A stretch of DNA of 64,000 nucleotides from contig NC_054741.1 in NCBI RefSeq assembly GCF_018143015.1, forward strand, positions 41,754,510-41,818,509, in the 5' to 3' direction. Below the pieces are notes generated by a model, which did no database searches, had not been told where the DNA came from, and worked only from the letters and a program-made list of their open reading frames with translations. Made by a program: the position numbers and the translations under genes. Shown here piece by piece: positions 1 to 11,880 of the stretch (positions are counted from its first letter, which is position 1; each line of letters begins with the position of its first letter). The DNA is from Lytechinus variegatus (lineage: Eukaryota; Echinodermata; Echinoidea; Temnopleuroida; Toxopneustidae).

Positions 1-380
1 GGGTTGATGCCAGGGACTCTAAACTGTTGGGCAAAAAGTACATCCTTTATAAAACATTTTAGTCCTAATTTTCTATACCCTCGCAAATTTTACCCTAAAC
101 ACGTAGCTCTTCTGGCAAAAATAGATTTTTCATTTTTTAGTGTTTTTACACCCTTATTACGTTACGTATACATATCGTGAAAGAGACACCTAACCCTTTT
201 ACGTATATTTGGGTCGCGCATGGTATCCACTCGTCAATGTAAGTGGCCCCAGGGCCCTCTCTCCTCCTTTCTTTATTTTTTCCCAGACGGCGCGCAGATT
301 TACCGACGATATCCAGAGTAGTGGGGTGTCGCCCCCACCCCCTTTTTTTAGCGACTGACAACACAATAACACACGCTAGA
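1..380 (-). repeat. Dispersed repeat, inverted relative to 23.1-23.96 kb
   Basis: The segment around 221-260 (GGTATCCACTCGTCAATGTA followed by AAGTGGCCCCAGGGCC) recurs in variant form near 23390-23420 and 23914-23940. The 'TTTTTACACCCTTATTACGTTACGTATA' region near 143-172 also resembles 23308-23340. The 23 kb region carries two such modules. No coding capacity is apparent; the open frame across 146-364 lies inside the repeat. Ends were not resolved. Confidence 0.4.
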
Positions 381-419
381 GTAAAAAAAAAAATAATATA
401 AGATAATTAGTAGACCGGC

Positions 420-720
420 CAAAACGATGTTTTATACTTTGGACGGCAAAATTTGTTAATGCTTGGCATGGCAGCTAAAAGTCTTGCAAAAATACCCAGG
501 AATAGCGGACGACCGGATGCCAAGCGCACTTTTGCGTGAAAGTGCCATTTTAAGCGTAATTTTGGAAGAATGTCGAAAATCACGCATTTTGATATTTTGA
601 CGGATTATTTTAATATTTTTGATTATCTTTCATATGCAATTATTTTTTTATTTAGAGTTTCAAAGTACAAGTCTCATAAATATGCATTTCAAATTTGAAT
701 ATTGCACACACACACACATA
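420..720 (+). repeat. Dispersed repeat, direct copy at 28370-28690
   Basis: From the stretch beginning 'TTTTATACTTTGGA' through a CA-rich end ('ACACACACA...TGGCAC') this region aligns collinearly by eye with about 28375-28685. Shared blocks include GCACTTTTGCGTGAAA and TTTTGATATTTTGAC. The two copies have diverged by many substitutions, so this is an old family. No termini or coding frame were found. Confidence 0.65.
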
Positions 721-991
721 TGGCACAGTGAAACATAAAACCGCGATTTTCTCAAAATAAAAGTTTGTAAAAACTATCAATAGTTAAAAGTTTTTTTACG
801 CAACTTGAATTCTCTGATTTAAATTCGTTTATCCATCGAATGTATATATAGTAAATGTCCTAATGCCACAAATATTAAAAGAATTTTCTAGTACGATGGA
901 AGATATCTAATTTTATGTTATCCGAAAGGACACAATGTGCATTTTACCAGGTGCGCATTTTGAAATGAAAATTTGAACATACCGTACATTA

Positions 992-1830
992 TGTAGGGGA
1001 AGGCGGGGTAAGTTGAACATAGTTGAGCCACCAATCCCTGGCCTATAATGAATGGGTCAGACATTATGGTGGTGTCATGTATTGATGACCCATTACATAA
1101 CCTTTAACCCCACCACATTGTTTTCAACTTTAAAACAAAAAGTAACCTTTTTAGAGGGAAAAAATACAAATTTCAGCAAAAAAGTTTTTAAAAAAAGAAA
1201 AAGTGTGACATAGATCTGGCCCACACACGTCTATAAATATAATAAAGAAACAAGAACAATATAGTTAGTCCACGAATAGATTCTCATTCTTATCATGGTC
1301 TTTTACAAGATGGATGCATAAAAAATGAGTGGATTTGAAAATATCGCATGAAGTTCGGAAAGAGGTAATTTGAGCCAGCCAACAAGAGGCAAGTTGAGCC
1401 ATGGTAATAATAAAAACAAACAAACCTTAAAAAGCCATTGATATGCAGGCATAAAGGAGCAAATTCACATGACAGTTCTTTTACTTTTAGAGGATGTTAG
1501 TATTTACAGCGCATTAGCAAGTGAACAGACTTAAAATAAACAAATGACATGCTGGTTCTTCCCGCATACATTGTACATAGTTTTTGTGGCTCAACTTACC
1601 CAAATGGGGGCACAACTTACCCCACATATGGGGCAAGTTGTGCCATTTGATATCGTTTTTTTCAAAGGTCACAATGACTTTAAGAGTGGGGTAGAAAGTT
1701 ATATAGGTGAAAAACATTTCCCAAGACTCAAATTTAAAGGCGAGGTACTTATTTCTACAATATTATTGGTCATATCAATTATAACATACAAAATGCAAAA
1801 GTGTCACAACTTACCCCGCCTTCCCCTACA
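992..1830. mobile_element. Terminal-inverted-repeat MITE, TA-flanked (839 bp)
   Basis: Both ends carry the inverted repeat TGTAGGGGAAGGCGGGGTAA, continuing for four more bases, and both are flanked by TA. That fits a Tc1/mariner-like target site. The interior repeats variants of 'GGGGCAAGTTGTGCCA' near 1370-1400 and 1585-1650, so the element also has internal short repeats related to its ends. The open frames inside (1514-1843) run through this repeat and match no known protein by eye. It is probably a non-autonomous element; the transposase source is unknown. Confidence 0.75.
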
Positions 1831-1841
1831 TAATTACATGT

Positions 1842-3059
1842 AGTCCAGTCAATCTAGCCAGAATAGTGGGGTAACCCATCACTAATTGCAAAACTTGATA
1901 TTCCACTGCAATGGTTTCCAGGAAGTTCCCCTTAACAACATACTAAAAGTCCCCAAAAATCCAAGCAGTGGAAATTTATGAAATGTGCATATTATGCAAA
2001 TTAGCCATAAAAGTTAGAAAAATAAGGAAAATAGTCTAACGATTACAAATTAAGTGTCCAAAACAATTTAATTTGAGAGAAAATTAATGATAAATATTTG
2101 TATTCAATGTTTTTATTCAAAAGCGCCAGCAAATCTACCTCATTTTCATATTATGCAAATAAGCATCCTTATATGGAAAATATGTCAAGATATTGTGATT
2201 GTTCTCATATAGACTGCTTAAAACATTTCATTTATGTTGACATTTATATGCTATTATCACAAAGCATGAGAATTCATCCCAATGCCTGAAAATTAATTTG
2301 CATATTTTGCAAATTAGCCATTAAAAAATAGAAAATAAGGAAATAATCCACAGATAATAAATCAAATGTCAAAAGCAAGTAATTTGAACAATATTTCATG
2401 ATGAATAAATAAGTACAATGTTCTTATCTTAAGAAGCTAGCATATTATGTAAATAAGCATCCACATATGGAAAATGTCAAGAAATTTTGATTTTTTTCAC
2501 ATCGACTGTGATTCAAATCAATATACTGCTATCACTAAGCATGCATATTCATAAGTTAGTCTGACAAGGTGATGGGATTGGCAAGAACAAGCACAGTATT
2601 TAAAATTGGTGAGTAGTTTGTTAGAGCTGACAACCCTGTTTTATGGATGGGAACGACATAGTTATTCTTAAAATTTCACCATATAAAGAAGGGAGGCCAA
2701 GAAAAGCAAACTTATGGCAGGTGAGATCTGATGAGTAGTCTCATTAAGAAGTGTAGCAGAGGTTATATTTGGCCTAGTAGGTTCATGCAGGTTGTTTTCT
2801 TTACCAATTTCTTCAGTAGTTTGGCTACACCCGCTTGACTAAAAAAAAAATGTTATCTGGCCATGTCTGGGTCAGGGCTGGGTTCCAGGACTTGCAGAGC
2901 AGCGTCATCATCATCATGATCAGTGTTAAATACTAAGACTAAAAATCTTTTGTCTTCCCTTCCCGCTATTCCAATGTAGTCATAGCGCATGATATTAAGG
3001 GCTCCCAAGATGCTAATTGTTACAACCAGGATCATTGCCAATCTGGTCAACAAATTGTG
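1842..3059 (+). repeat. Truncated arm of the large 'ATGCAAAT' inverted-repeat family (copy A)
   Basis: It starts with AGTCCAGTCAATCTAGCC, which appears reverse-complemented at the right end of copy B (about 35125-35143). The arm then runs through tandem modules containing near-palindromes of the type ATTTGCATAATATGCAAAT. From about 2690 to 3058 it matches the inner part of copy B (33870-34230) in reverse complement, including the reverse-transcriptase remnant. Homology stops abruptly at 3059, where a LINE 3' end begins, so the LINE probably landed in this copy. No resumption of copy A was found beyond the LINE. Confidence 0.7.
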
Positions 3060-4329
3060 TATTTGATTTGATTTGATTTATTGTTTCACATTCCACAAGA
3101 ACATACCTCTTGAACATAATTATGAGAATATGATGACAAAATATACATAGTTGTAGTATTTTACAAGGAAATAAATACAATTTCGTGAAATACGAGGAAC
3201 CTATCAAAAAGCAAAGTTTGTAGACATATAAGTTCCCAGAAGAAAATAATCAAGGATTTAAAACTCCTAACGCAATGAAGCGAGATAAATCAAATGACAA
3301 ATTATCAATACATTATAAAGATTTCTACATGATAGTCACTCGAGCAAGGCGCTTATCCACTAGCGTACGATTCTGAAGGAAATATTTTCAGACTACATTT
3401 AAAAGAATATAAAGAGGGCGCCTGAATTATATGGGTGCCTAAATTATTCCAAAAGGAAGGCCCTGTAAAAGCAAATGATTTAAGGGCAAGAACAGTGCGC
3501 CTTGGGGAAATGTGGAAATTGTGTACTTGTCGAGTTGGGTAGGAATGGATTTCTTGATTTTGAACAAGCAAATCAGAGAACACAGTCGGTAATTCCTATT
3601 TAATTATTTGATACATAAATATACCAACAAAATAATAATATAAATCGGTTACTTTCAATAACTTGTTTAAATAAAATAGCGGATTAGTATGAGCCAGAAA
3701 GTCAGAAGAAGAAATTATCCTCACGGATCTTTTTTTAATTTTAAGTATGGATTTTCCCCAGGCTAAAATTCCATTATTCAGATATGGTAACAATTAAGTA
3801 GAATACAATAATTTCAAAATGAGGTTTAAGTTTATTGATTTCTTGAGAGCAATTTACAAAGGTGATCAATGCATGTGAACTTTCCATGATAATTTACAAT
3901 CAGTAAAGATACCAAGAAATTTTGTTGATTCAATTTGTTCTAAAACATTACCATTCATGTAAACAAGACCTGGCAATGTGTGTAATGAGTTGCTAAAAAC
4001 CATATAATGTGTCTGTTGAAAAAATTAGAGATAATTTATTAGCTTTTATCCAATCACACACGGAGCATGATTCAACATTTAGTCTTTCAAGAAGGATTTG
4101 AGGATTGCTGTGTGTAAAAAATAAGCTCGTGTCAGGGGCGGATCCAGCTTTCGCCAATAGGGGGGGCCGAAAAATATTTTGATCAACATATTTCTCGATT
4201 GGCCGCTACAATCTGGCTTTTTTTTGTTGGTTTTTAGGGGGTAGTACTAACTAAAGACTGAAGTTTTAATTATATGTTAATTTTCATTGCTATAAACAAT
4301 ATACGGTATCTCATGTGGTCTTAATATAT

Positions 4330-5145
4330 AATGCGAGCGCGAAGCGCGAGCTAGAAATCTTTGATATTTTATATCCTTAGAACTGAATATTCAGAGCAGT
4401 TTTTATAATCATGAACAATGATAAGTATCCAACTAAACAATGCGAGCGCGAAGCGCGAGCCGAAATTTTATCATATAGTAATGCCATGGTCACATTTGTT
4501 CTACGGCGGCCGAACGGCGAGTCGAAAACAGCCGTTTTAACATTTTTTGTCCAACTACATATAGGTGGTTTGAATCAAAATTGATAAAACGGCTGTTTTC
4601 GACTCGCCGTACGGCCGCCGTAGAACAAATGTGACCATGGTATAACGTGAAAAGTGACTCAATTAGGAACTGTTTTTAGTGATTAATGAAGAGGATACAA
4701 GTATCACCAATCAAATAATGAGAGTGCGAAGCGCGAGTTCAAAATTTCTGATATTCCGACCTGAAAAAAATGAACAGTCTTAGCGCGTTTTTATTTAAAT
4801 AAACAAGCTGTGTGTCTCAAACAATTAAATGCGAGATAAAGGAGCATTTTGACAAATTTTGGTAAGAATTTCCAAAGAGCATAGGTTTCTCACAAATCAA
4901 ACAATACGAGCGCGCAGCGCGAGCTGAAAATTTTGATACACATCAACAATTTGTGTAAATCAAACAAAATAATGAAAGCTTGATGTGCGAGCTAAAAAAA
5001 ATGTGTGCAAATTGATATCAGAACTGGATATATTGTATATTGTACATGTATATATATATTGGTTATATATTAGTGTCATTTAACCCTCTTGAAAGGGATT
5101 CATTACACAGGCAATGCGAGCGCGAAGCGCGAGCGAAAAATTTTA
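4330..5145 (+). repeat. Interspersed 'GCGAGCGCGAAGCGCGAGC' motif array
   Basis: Five copies of the GC-rich near-palindrome occur in an AT-rich background, near 4332, 4441, 4720, 4908 and 5115. They are separated by roughly 110-280 bp and usually followed by 'GAAAATTTTGAT'-like sequence. A decayed sixth copy lies near 4978. Each unit resembles a degenerate satellite monomer that has expanded inside the DNA transposon. Such motifs are common in echinoderm sequence from memory; this was not checked here. Confidence 0.7.
4484..4640. repeat. Foldback element with ~50-bp arms
   Basis: CCATGGTCACATTTGTTCTA at 4484 pairs with its exact reverse complement ending at 4640. The arms continue through 'CGGCGGCCG' and 'GAAAACAGCCGTTTT', with a spacer of about 45 bp. 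The GC-rich stem would make a strong hairpin. It lies within the transposon at 4133-5375 and is probably a MITE nested in it. Confidence 0.85.
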
Positions 5146-6462
5146 TATCAAGTCTATTTTCCAATTCTTCCCCTCACCTTTTTTTGGTTTCCTTTCGGGG
5201 TCGGGCCGGCCCTTACGAGGCTGAAAATTACACATCATGGGTAAAACACCTCTTTCTTACTTTTCTTTCTGTTTTTCGTAGTTTCTATCAAGGTAAAGAG
5301 TACACTATTTTCTGCAGGTTGTCAAAAAATAGAGGGGGCCGGGGCCGGCTCGGCCCCCTCCTGGATCCGCCCCTGCGTGTCATCTGCGAAAAGAAGAAAT
5401 GAAAATAAAAAGGATGAGTTTTGGAAATCATTGATGTGTAAAATGAATAGCGATGGACCCAAAAGGGAACCCTGAGGCACGCCACATGCAATATGTTGTA
5501 TTTCAGAATCGGAGTTATTATTGACTACAAATTGAGTTATGTTTATAAGGTAACTATTGAACCACTCCAAGGCCTTTCCACGAATCCCATAATGAGAAAG
5601 CTTGTATTAAATTATTTCATGGTTGATCGTGTCAGAGGCCTTGGAGAAGTCCAGAAAATTACCAGCAACATGAGATTTTTTTTATCAATTGCCTTGGTAA
5701 CTTTGTCGATTAATAACATTATTTGCATGTTGAATGCTTTTTACGAAAGACAAATTGTGAGTTAATAAAAATGTTACAATTCGTAAGAAATTTTATTGTA
5801 CGAGAATATACTGTTTTTTCCCCAAAATCTTGGAGAAAGTAGTCAGTAGTGAAATAGGGCGATAGTTACCCAATTCATCCTCTGAACCTTTTTTTATGGA
5901 TAGGTATAACTTTAACAACCTTCATTTTATTAGGGACAATACCACACTGTAGAGAAAGATTGTATACGTGCGTCAAGGGCATCACAATTTCATGAATAAT
6001 TTTAATGAGAAAATCATAGGAAATACCATCATAACAAGAACTTTTTTCGCCGGTAGATTTTTAACTATTTCTGTAATTTCGAGTGCGGAAACGGGTGAAA
6101 AGAATATGGTACGAGGATTACGGTTTGGCAAAAAAAAGAATGAAAGGGTTTGTTACTAGTAGGTATAGTATTAGCCAAATTTGGGCCAATGTTTACAAAG
6201 AAAGAATTGAATGCTTCGGCAATATCTGAATCATCTGTAATTTCCTTGTTTTGTTCGACGATCCTATTAATATTCTTTTTTGATCCTTCTTAAAAACTTG
6301 ATTGATCACTTTCCAGGTTGACCTTGTATCTTTTTTATGAGTTTCAAATAAAGAGAAAAAATAGTTTCTTTTGGCTTGTCTCAGCACTGATGTTAGGGTA
6401 TTTCTATAAATTGAATATCTAGATTTAGCATCATCTGTGCCTGTAGATTTATATTTATAATA

Positions 6463-7464
6463 CAGTGCGTATCAAAAAAAAGTTTACACTTTGAAAAAAC
6501 CCTGTAAAATTACACATTTGTAATATCCTGAATTTTTTTACACATTTTAACATTGGTACAGATCCATTTAAGCAAATGCCGATATAACTGTCGAAAAATA
6601 TTTCCGCTTGAATGAGCACCACTTACTTTTGAAAAGTTAGTGAAAAATGATTTGCGCAGAACTTTGAAATAGTTATGCAATTAAAAGTAGACCTTAATCA
6701 TGAAGAACACGTTGAATTTAGCTAGTAAAATTGATTTGAAGATATCTTTTACCTTTTTCTACTTGTTTCCTTGCCCAAAACACTTTGAAGATTGCATTTT
6801 GCCCCGTCCCACTCCCCCACACACTGAGGCCATCGTGACGATATTTGCTTTACACTGAGCTGTGATTACATAAAATGGCTTAGGCTTGATTTTCATTTTG
6901 TTAATCATTTTCAAGCTTAAGAAAAGTGTGGAGAAACAAGTATTAAATGAAAAATGAAATGTAAACCAACTTTAAATGATAAAAACTTAGTGAAAAAATG
7001 CTGCAGATGTCTGAAATAAACTTTTGTTCAGATTCAGTTATGTCCTCAGATCCAGCTGGCACAAAAAGGGTAAAGGTTGTGCGTACTAAGAGTTTAATTT
7101 TCAATTTGGGTGGCAAAATTGTTACAAAATGCCTGAATGTATCCGTTTTATTTCAATCGACTAAAAACGCAAGGGAAATGTATGAGAAATGTTTCGCAGG
7201 GTAGGTTTGATTTCGTCCTTTCCCCTTGACACTGCGTGAAAACAAGCATTTCTGCGCAAACAGATTTCTGCGCAAACAGATTTCTGCGAGCTTTACAAAA
7301 ATGGACAGTACTCACTCAAGTGTAACATTCTGTCAAAACTTTTACTTTCATTGGATAGATGAGACCCAACCCCAAGATTATATATGAAAAAATTATCCAC
7401 ATGTTGTATATTTTTTAATTCCCAGGGCTTTTTCAAAGTGTAAACTTTTTTTTGATACGCACTG
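6463..7464. mobile_element. Mariner-type MITE inside LINE 1 (1002 bp)
   Basis: The termini are inverted repeats beginning CAGTGCGTATCAAAAAAAAG and continuing 'TTTACACTTTGAAAAA'. Each is flanked by TA (6461-6462 and 7465-7466), the hallmark of Tc1/mariner insertion. The interior has no recognisable transposase; a 68-aa frame at 6998-7204 matches nothing I recognise. It splits the LINE between its linker and endonuclease. Confidence 0.9.
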
Positions 7465-7600
7465 TATAGTTTATTTTTCTTTTTTATTGATTTAAGTAGA
7501 GACCGTGTGATCCAGGGAGAGCGTGGTACTTTTTTATAATTTGATTTGGATGATTTTCTTACTGGAAAATAATCTTCAAATAAAGAATAATATTTAGAAA

Positions 7601-8595
7601 TTAATCATAAGCTTGGTTAGCATCAGTTGTATTCAGTACCGTGGACCAGTCAACCTGAGACAAGCATTCTATGAAACGTCTAGTATTTTGTTCTGACATT
7701 CTTCTTGAACCTCGAAATGTTGAATAGTTTTGTTTAGTATTAAATATGTGGGGAGAAGAAACAAATACAGGGAAGTGGTCTGTTATATCAGATACTATTA
7801 CACCCATGTCTAAATAACCGTGGATGCATGTTTGTGAAAACATTATCAATGAGCGTCGTAGTAACACCAAAAATGCGAGTTGGCTTAGTGATGCAAGGAG
7901 TAAAAGAATTTGAGATCATAGTATCTAAAAAATCGTGGTAGTGAAGCAGATCGATATTAAAATCTTTAAAAACATTATAAAGCAATGTTTGTTCTGAAAA
8001 TAGGGTGACTCAGAAAAAGAATACAATACGTCTGAAAAATCAGTTATGTTACCGTTAGGCGGTCTATAAATTTCACCAACAATTACATTTTTTCCTGATG
8101 CAATTCAATTTCAATGAAAATGCCTTCAATTGTTTCCGTCATGCATGTCAAATCATTTATTACTTTAAATTGGAGATTATTTCTAACATATAAAGCTACG
8201 CCGCCACCGTGTTTATTTACTCTTTTATTAACAACGATTGCATAATCATCCAAATGAACAAGAGAAGTAAGTGGATCGGGTATCCATGTTTCGCATAAAC
8301 CTACGACAGATATTTCTTCATTCAGTGAGTAGAAAAACAATTGAAAAGAGTCAAAATTTTTACACAAGCTCTTTGTAGAGCTGAAAATTTAGGAGATTCT
8401 ATTTTTTTTACATTTTAAATCCTGAGGCAATATATAATAAGAAGACGTGTTTTTTATTGATAAGTCATTTTTATCATAAGTAAGATTTAGATCAGGCATC
8501 CTTTCATTATAAATATCCCTAACAGTTGCATTTGTGTGTTCAGGACTTACATGAAGATGGGGAAGAACAGTAGGCTCGTCATGGATACTACTCAC
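7601..8595 (-). pseudogene. LINE 1 AP-type endonuclease remnant
   Basis: Minus-strand frames carry hallmarks of the exonuclease-endonuclease-phosphatase fold used by LINEs to nick target DNA. These are 'ISVVGLCETWI' (catalytic Glu region, about 8320-8290), 'HGGGVALYVRN' (about 8200) and 'VIVSDITDHFPVFVSS' (Ser-Asp-His motif, about 7800-7750). The order matches the intact endonuclease at 49-50 kb. The domain is spread over three frames (8595-8389, 8367-8083, 7985-7601), showing frameshifts. The upstream frame starting at 8595 may be the poorly conserved N-terminus. Confidence 0.85.
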
Positions 8596-8600
8596 TAAAG

Positions 8601-9730
8601 AGAGCAGATGTCACAGGAAGAGAAAAATCGCCTCTGAAAGGCAAACAGTAATTGACATATCTTGGTGATAGTAGAAAATTCAAATCGAATTTAAATATCA
8701 AATAGAACAACAGCAGTTGGAAACGTATTGCCCGAGTGACCATTATGAACATCATGTCGATAGGATCAGATCAAACAACCAATGTGATAATGGCAACAGG
8801 AGTTACGTAACTTGTAAAAGAGTTTGTCTGCATAACTAATGAAAAGCATATTATTTTTTCTGTAAATGTCATAACTTTTTTGTACTAACGTAATAGGTTG
8901 GAATGTATGTATGTGGATCATTAAAAATGTGAAAACAAATAGCAAGATACGTGCCATTGATTTGGCCGTGATTTGGCCAATACCACTTAACAAAAAGAGA
9001 CAGAATATCATTCGGTTACATACTTGCATCACAAGATAAAAAACTATAATTTACATAAAGCTTCCACAAAAAAGAACAGCCTATAGCAACTTGCTTTTAT
9101 TCGTCTTAATGACATGCAATGCACAGTGGTAAAGAAAAAAGGGAAAACAATGAGTCGCTTCACCAACCAAGTGTTTGGATAAACTATCTATTCATTCCAA
9201 AAAAGGGGGGGACATGTACATTCGATTTAAGAAGAAATGGCAGTGTTTATTTCAAAATATCACAGCTTAATCTAGAAATACCACAAAGCATGCAGAAAAA
9301 TAAATAAATAAAACTTTAGAAGCAAGGATATAAATGTACATACAAATTATATGTTGCTGAGGTTTTTCCCCGCAATGGTTGTAGACGTTGCTAGTCGCAA
9401 ATTGCAATAAAAAAATATAACAAGTGAATTATCTTTGTTCTTGCTTAAAAGTTTCGCATGAACTGTCAAAATCCTGAACAGAAACTGTAATTTTGGCTTC
9501 CAATGTGTGATTTTTATGTTGACTCTGTCAATTAATTTATTCTTATTTACTACAAAGTGACTATCCATGGCAAAAGAATTATGTACTCTGTCTGCTAAGA
9601 ACATTAAAACAAGCAAATATAAACACATGCACATGATTTGTTGCACTACTTGACTATATTTTGCCCTCATTAAATACAAATATGCTATAAATATACATAA
9701 ATGAAGAAGAACTGAGGTACTCAGTGAGAT
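8601..9730. other. Unassigned AT-rich stretch
   Basis: No gene, RNA or clear repeat structure was recognised. Frames of up to 110 aa exist (for example 9347-9679, minus) but lack any domain and have compositions typical of AT-rich noncoding DNA. The stretch separates LINE 1 from the foldback element starting near 9731. Confidence 0.4.
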
Positions 9731-10089
9731 AGTTAGTCAACTATCAACATAGTCCAATAACCATTGCGTCTATTTACCATCTCATCTAATAGCCAGTTGG
9801 TCTAATAGCCGTTGTGTTTATTATCATTTAGTCTAATTGTATTTTTTTCAGTTGGTCCAATATCCATTTTGTCCAATATCATTACGTCTATTACCTTTTG
9901 GTCTAATAGCCAATTGGTCTAATAACCACTTGGTGTACTCTCATTTTCGTCCATGTTCCATTTGGTCTAACTTCAGTTGGTTCGCTATCACTTTGTCTAA
10001 ATCCATTTCGGCTAATACTCATTTGGTATCGTTGCCACGGGTCCAATCACCGATAGGTCCAATCATTGGCTCTAGGACAATTACCCCAC

Positions 10090-10505
10090 GACAATCACCC
10101 TTCCGGACAACTAATCCCTGACAATTTTACCCACCCGAGGACAATTACCCCCTGGACAATTACCCCCTGAGGACAATTACCCCCCGAGTACAATTACCCC
10201 CTGAGGACAATTACACCCCGGACAATTACCCCCCTAGATAATTACTCCGGGACAACTACCCCCTGTAAAACTACCCCGAGGACGATTACCCCCTGAGGAC
10301 AATTACCCCCCCGGACAACTACCCCCTAGGGCAATTTCCCTCCGGACAATTAACCCCTGGACAATTACCCCCGGACAATTACCCCCTGAACAACTACCCC
10401 CCGATGACAATTACCCCCGGACAACTACCCCCGGATAATTACCCCAGAGGACAACTACCAACGGGAACAATTACCCTGCCCCGGGGACAATAACCCCCTA
10501 GACAA
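10090..10505 (+). repeat. Degenerate minisatellite, 'GGACAATTACCCCCTGA' units
   Basis: About two dozen imperfect 14-18-bp units, with consensus near GGACAATTACCCCC and a variable linker (CTGA, CGA or none). The inverse array lies at 11700-11880 in the opposite arm. Unit-length variation argues for slippage rather than a fixed function. Confidence 0.9.
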
Positions 10506-11690
10506 AGGGAGTGCACAGAGTTAGGGCCTAAATAGTAAAATTACAAGGCGTTCTAATGTATATTATCTTTGCATATTTTTTTTTTGCTTACTGTATTAAA
10601 ACTAAAGCCACATCTTAATCTGGAATGTGCACCAATAATATTGTTTCATAATTCTTAGCTTCTTGTTAGATGAATTGTTTTAAAATAACATGTTTATATG
10701 TTCTTGTCAATAGTCGTGTTGATGGCTGGCGTTACCGACTTTCAATATTTCTACCTGTGAAGGTGTCTTTTTAATGTTTTATATCTATTTTCCTGATTTT
10801 TTCCTGAAATTAAAACCCAAAAGAATCAAGAAAAAATCAGATCAGTTGGAATCAGAGAAATTAGGCATTTGTGATTATTATGTCTAATCGTGTCTTTTCA
10901 TGAATGTTCAATTGTTCTATGAAAACTTAGTATGTGGGCCAGTTTACACATTTTCTGATGTACATGTGCGTAGCTATATAGCGCAAGCCCCCATCCCTAT
11001 ATTTCATGATGCAGAAGGCATTGCTAAACAAAAAAAAGAAAAAAGGCGGAAAAGGAAGACAAAATGAAAAAGAAGAAAATGAGAGAGAGGGAGCGAGAAA
11101 AAGGGAGAAAGAGTGCTATAAGAGAGAAAGTTATTACCATAAGATAAAGTAGAAAATATATTGAAAACCTGTGCCACCGACCCAGACAATTATAATGGTT
11201 CACGCCCGGGGGGGGGGCACTCAGTATATAATAATGTGCAGCGGAGGGGACCCCCATTTTTACTCTCAAATTTCCGTTCCAAGGCATAGCATCTTTGTCT
11301 TATTGAGAAAAAGAACAAATAAAGCCGCTCCAAGGCAAAACATTTTCTTCTCATCGAGAAAAAAGAAGAAAGAAATCCGCCCCAAAGCTTGTCATATTTT
11401 TCATTACGCGGTTCCGGTCACATTGATCTGCTACAATGAGCTGCAGTTTTGGTGAAATGCGGCTGCAGAGCGCTGTCCGATCATCACCTCTGTGAGAGCG
11501 CACCCGGCGGACGTGTCGCCGGGCGAGCTACATCATGCACGCATGTCCGTTCCACAGGGATGCATCAGCACTGACACGCTCGCGATCCGTTCCAAGGACC
11601 CCGTTTTTTGTCTCGCCCGCGGCACACCCCTACCACTTTTTTGGTCGAGTGCCCCCTTCCCCCCTGGGGTTACGCTTGATTCGATGCCAG
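10506..11690. other. Loop of the foldback element, unassigned
   Basis: The first part (10506-11160) is AT-rich with no recognised feature. From about 11195 to 11690 base composition changes sharply. A G run, the phrase GGCACTCAGTATATAATA and a GC-rich stretch (11460-11690) look like another dispersed repeat. Frames of 60-97 aa here carry no recognisable domain. Confidence 0.4.
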
Positions 11691-11699
11691 AGAGAAGGT

Positions 11700-11880
11700 G
11701 GGGGGGTTTCCAGGGGTAATTGTTCGGCGGTAACTGTCTGGGGAATCATTGTCCTCGGGGGCATTTGCTGGGGGGGGGGGGTAATTGTCTGTGAAATAAT
11801 TGTCCAAGGGATGATTGTCCGGGGGTAATTGTCCTCGGGGGTAATTGTCCGGGGGGATAATTGTCCTCGGAGGCTAAATG
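11700..11880 (-). repeat. Inverse 'GGTAATTGTCCGGGG' minisatellite
   Basis: Roughly ten imperfect units of the complement of the 10090-10505 array. They form the inner part of the right arm of the foldback element. Together the two arrays could form an imperfect long stem. Confidence 0.85.

Larger units (their letters stand above)
4133..5375. mobile_element. hAT-like non-autonomous DNA transposon inside LINE 1 (1243 bp)
   Basis: The ends are inverted copies of CAGGGGCGGATCCAG. They are flanked by the direct duplication CGTGT (4128-4132 and 5376-5380). The CAGGGG-type end suggests the hAT superfamily, although hAT usually duplicates 8 bp and only 5 bp match here. The interior has no transposase. 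It contains the spaced 'GCGAGCGCGAAGCGCGAGC' repeats and a 157-bp foldback (4484-4640). Excision in silico restores the LINE reading frame after the FADD motif, which confirms the boundaries. Confidence 0.85.
3353..6387 (-). pseudogene. LINE 1 reverse transcriptase remnant, interrupted
   Basis: Minus-strand frames show the linker ('RSTWKVINQVFKK', about 6320), palm motif A ('FLDFSKASDTINHE', about 5610-5650), motif B-like 'GVPQGSLLGP' (about 5470) and the catalytic 'FADDT' (about 5385). Directly after FADDT the frame runs into the inserted element at 4133-5375. It resumes at 4127 with 'SLFFTHSNPQ', in register once one ACACG duplication is discounted. The C-terminal part at 3793-3353 holds 'LPYLNNGILAWGKS' and 'YPTRQVHNFH'. 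Several frameshifts separate these blocks, so no functional enzyme can be made. The family copies its own RNA into DNA at the nicked target. Confidence 0.85.
3060..8600 (-). mobile_element. Decayed CR1/L2-like non-LTR retrotransposon (LINE 1)
   Basis: Read on the minus strand, the order is endonuclease (about 8595-7601), linker (about 6387-6193), reverse transcriptase (about 5640-3353), then a 3' end with an (AAATC)n-type tail at 3060-3080. This is the order of APE-type LINEs. The frames are broken by stops and frameshifts. Two DNA transposons are nested inside (4133-5375 and 6463-7464); removing each and one copy of its target duplication rejoins the LINE reading frames. Its C-terminal block YPTRQ...F..P.R resembles that of the better preserved LINE at 49-54 kb, so the two belong to related lineages. 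The 5' boundary near 8600 is approximate. Confidence 0.85.

Noticed and set aside
1544..1843. 99-codon frame
   Set aside because: It lies within the TA-flanked MITE, reads across its internal and terminal repeats, and has no family resemblance.
5040..5402. 120-codon plus frame
   Set aside because: It lies over the GCGAGCGCGAAGCGCGAGC repeats and the right end of the transposon at 4133-5375.
10090..10505. CRISPR-like repeat-spacer array
   Set aside because: Units are 14-18 bp, degenerate and without unique spacers, and the genome is eukaryotic in character.
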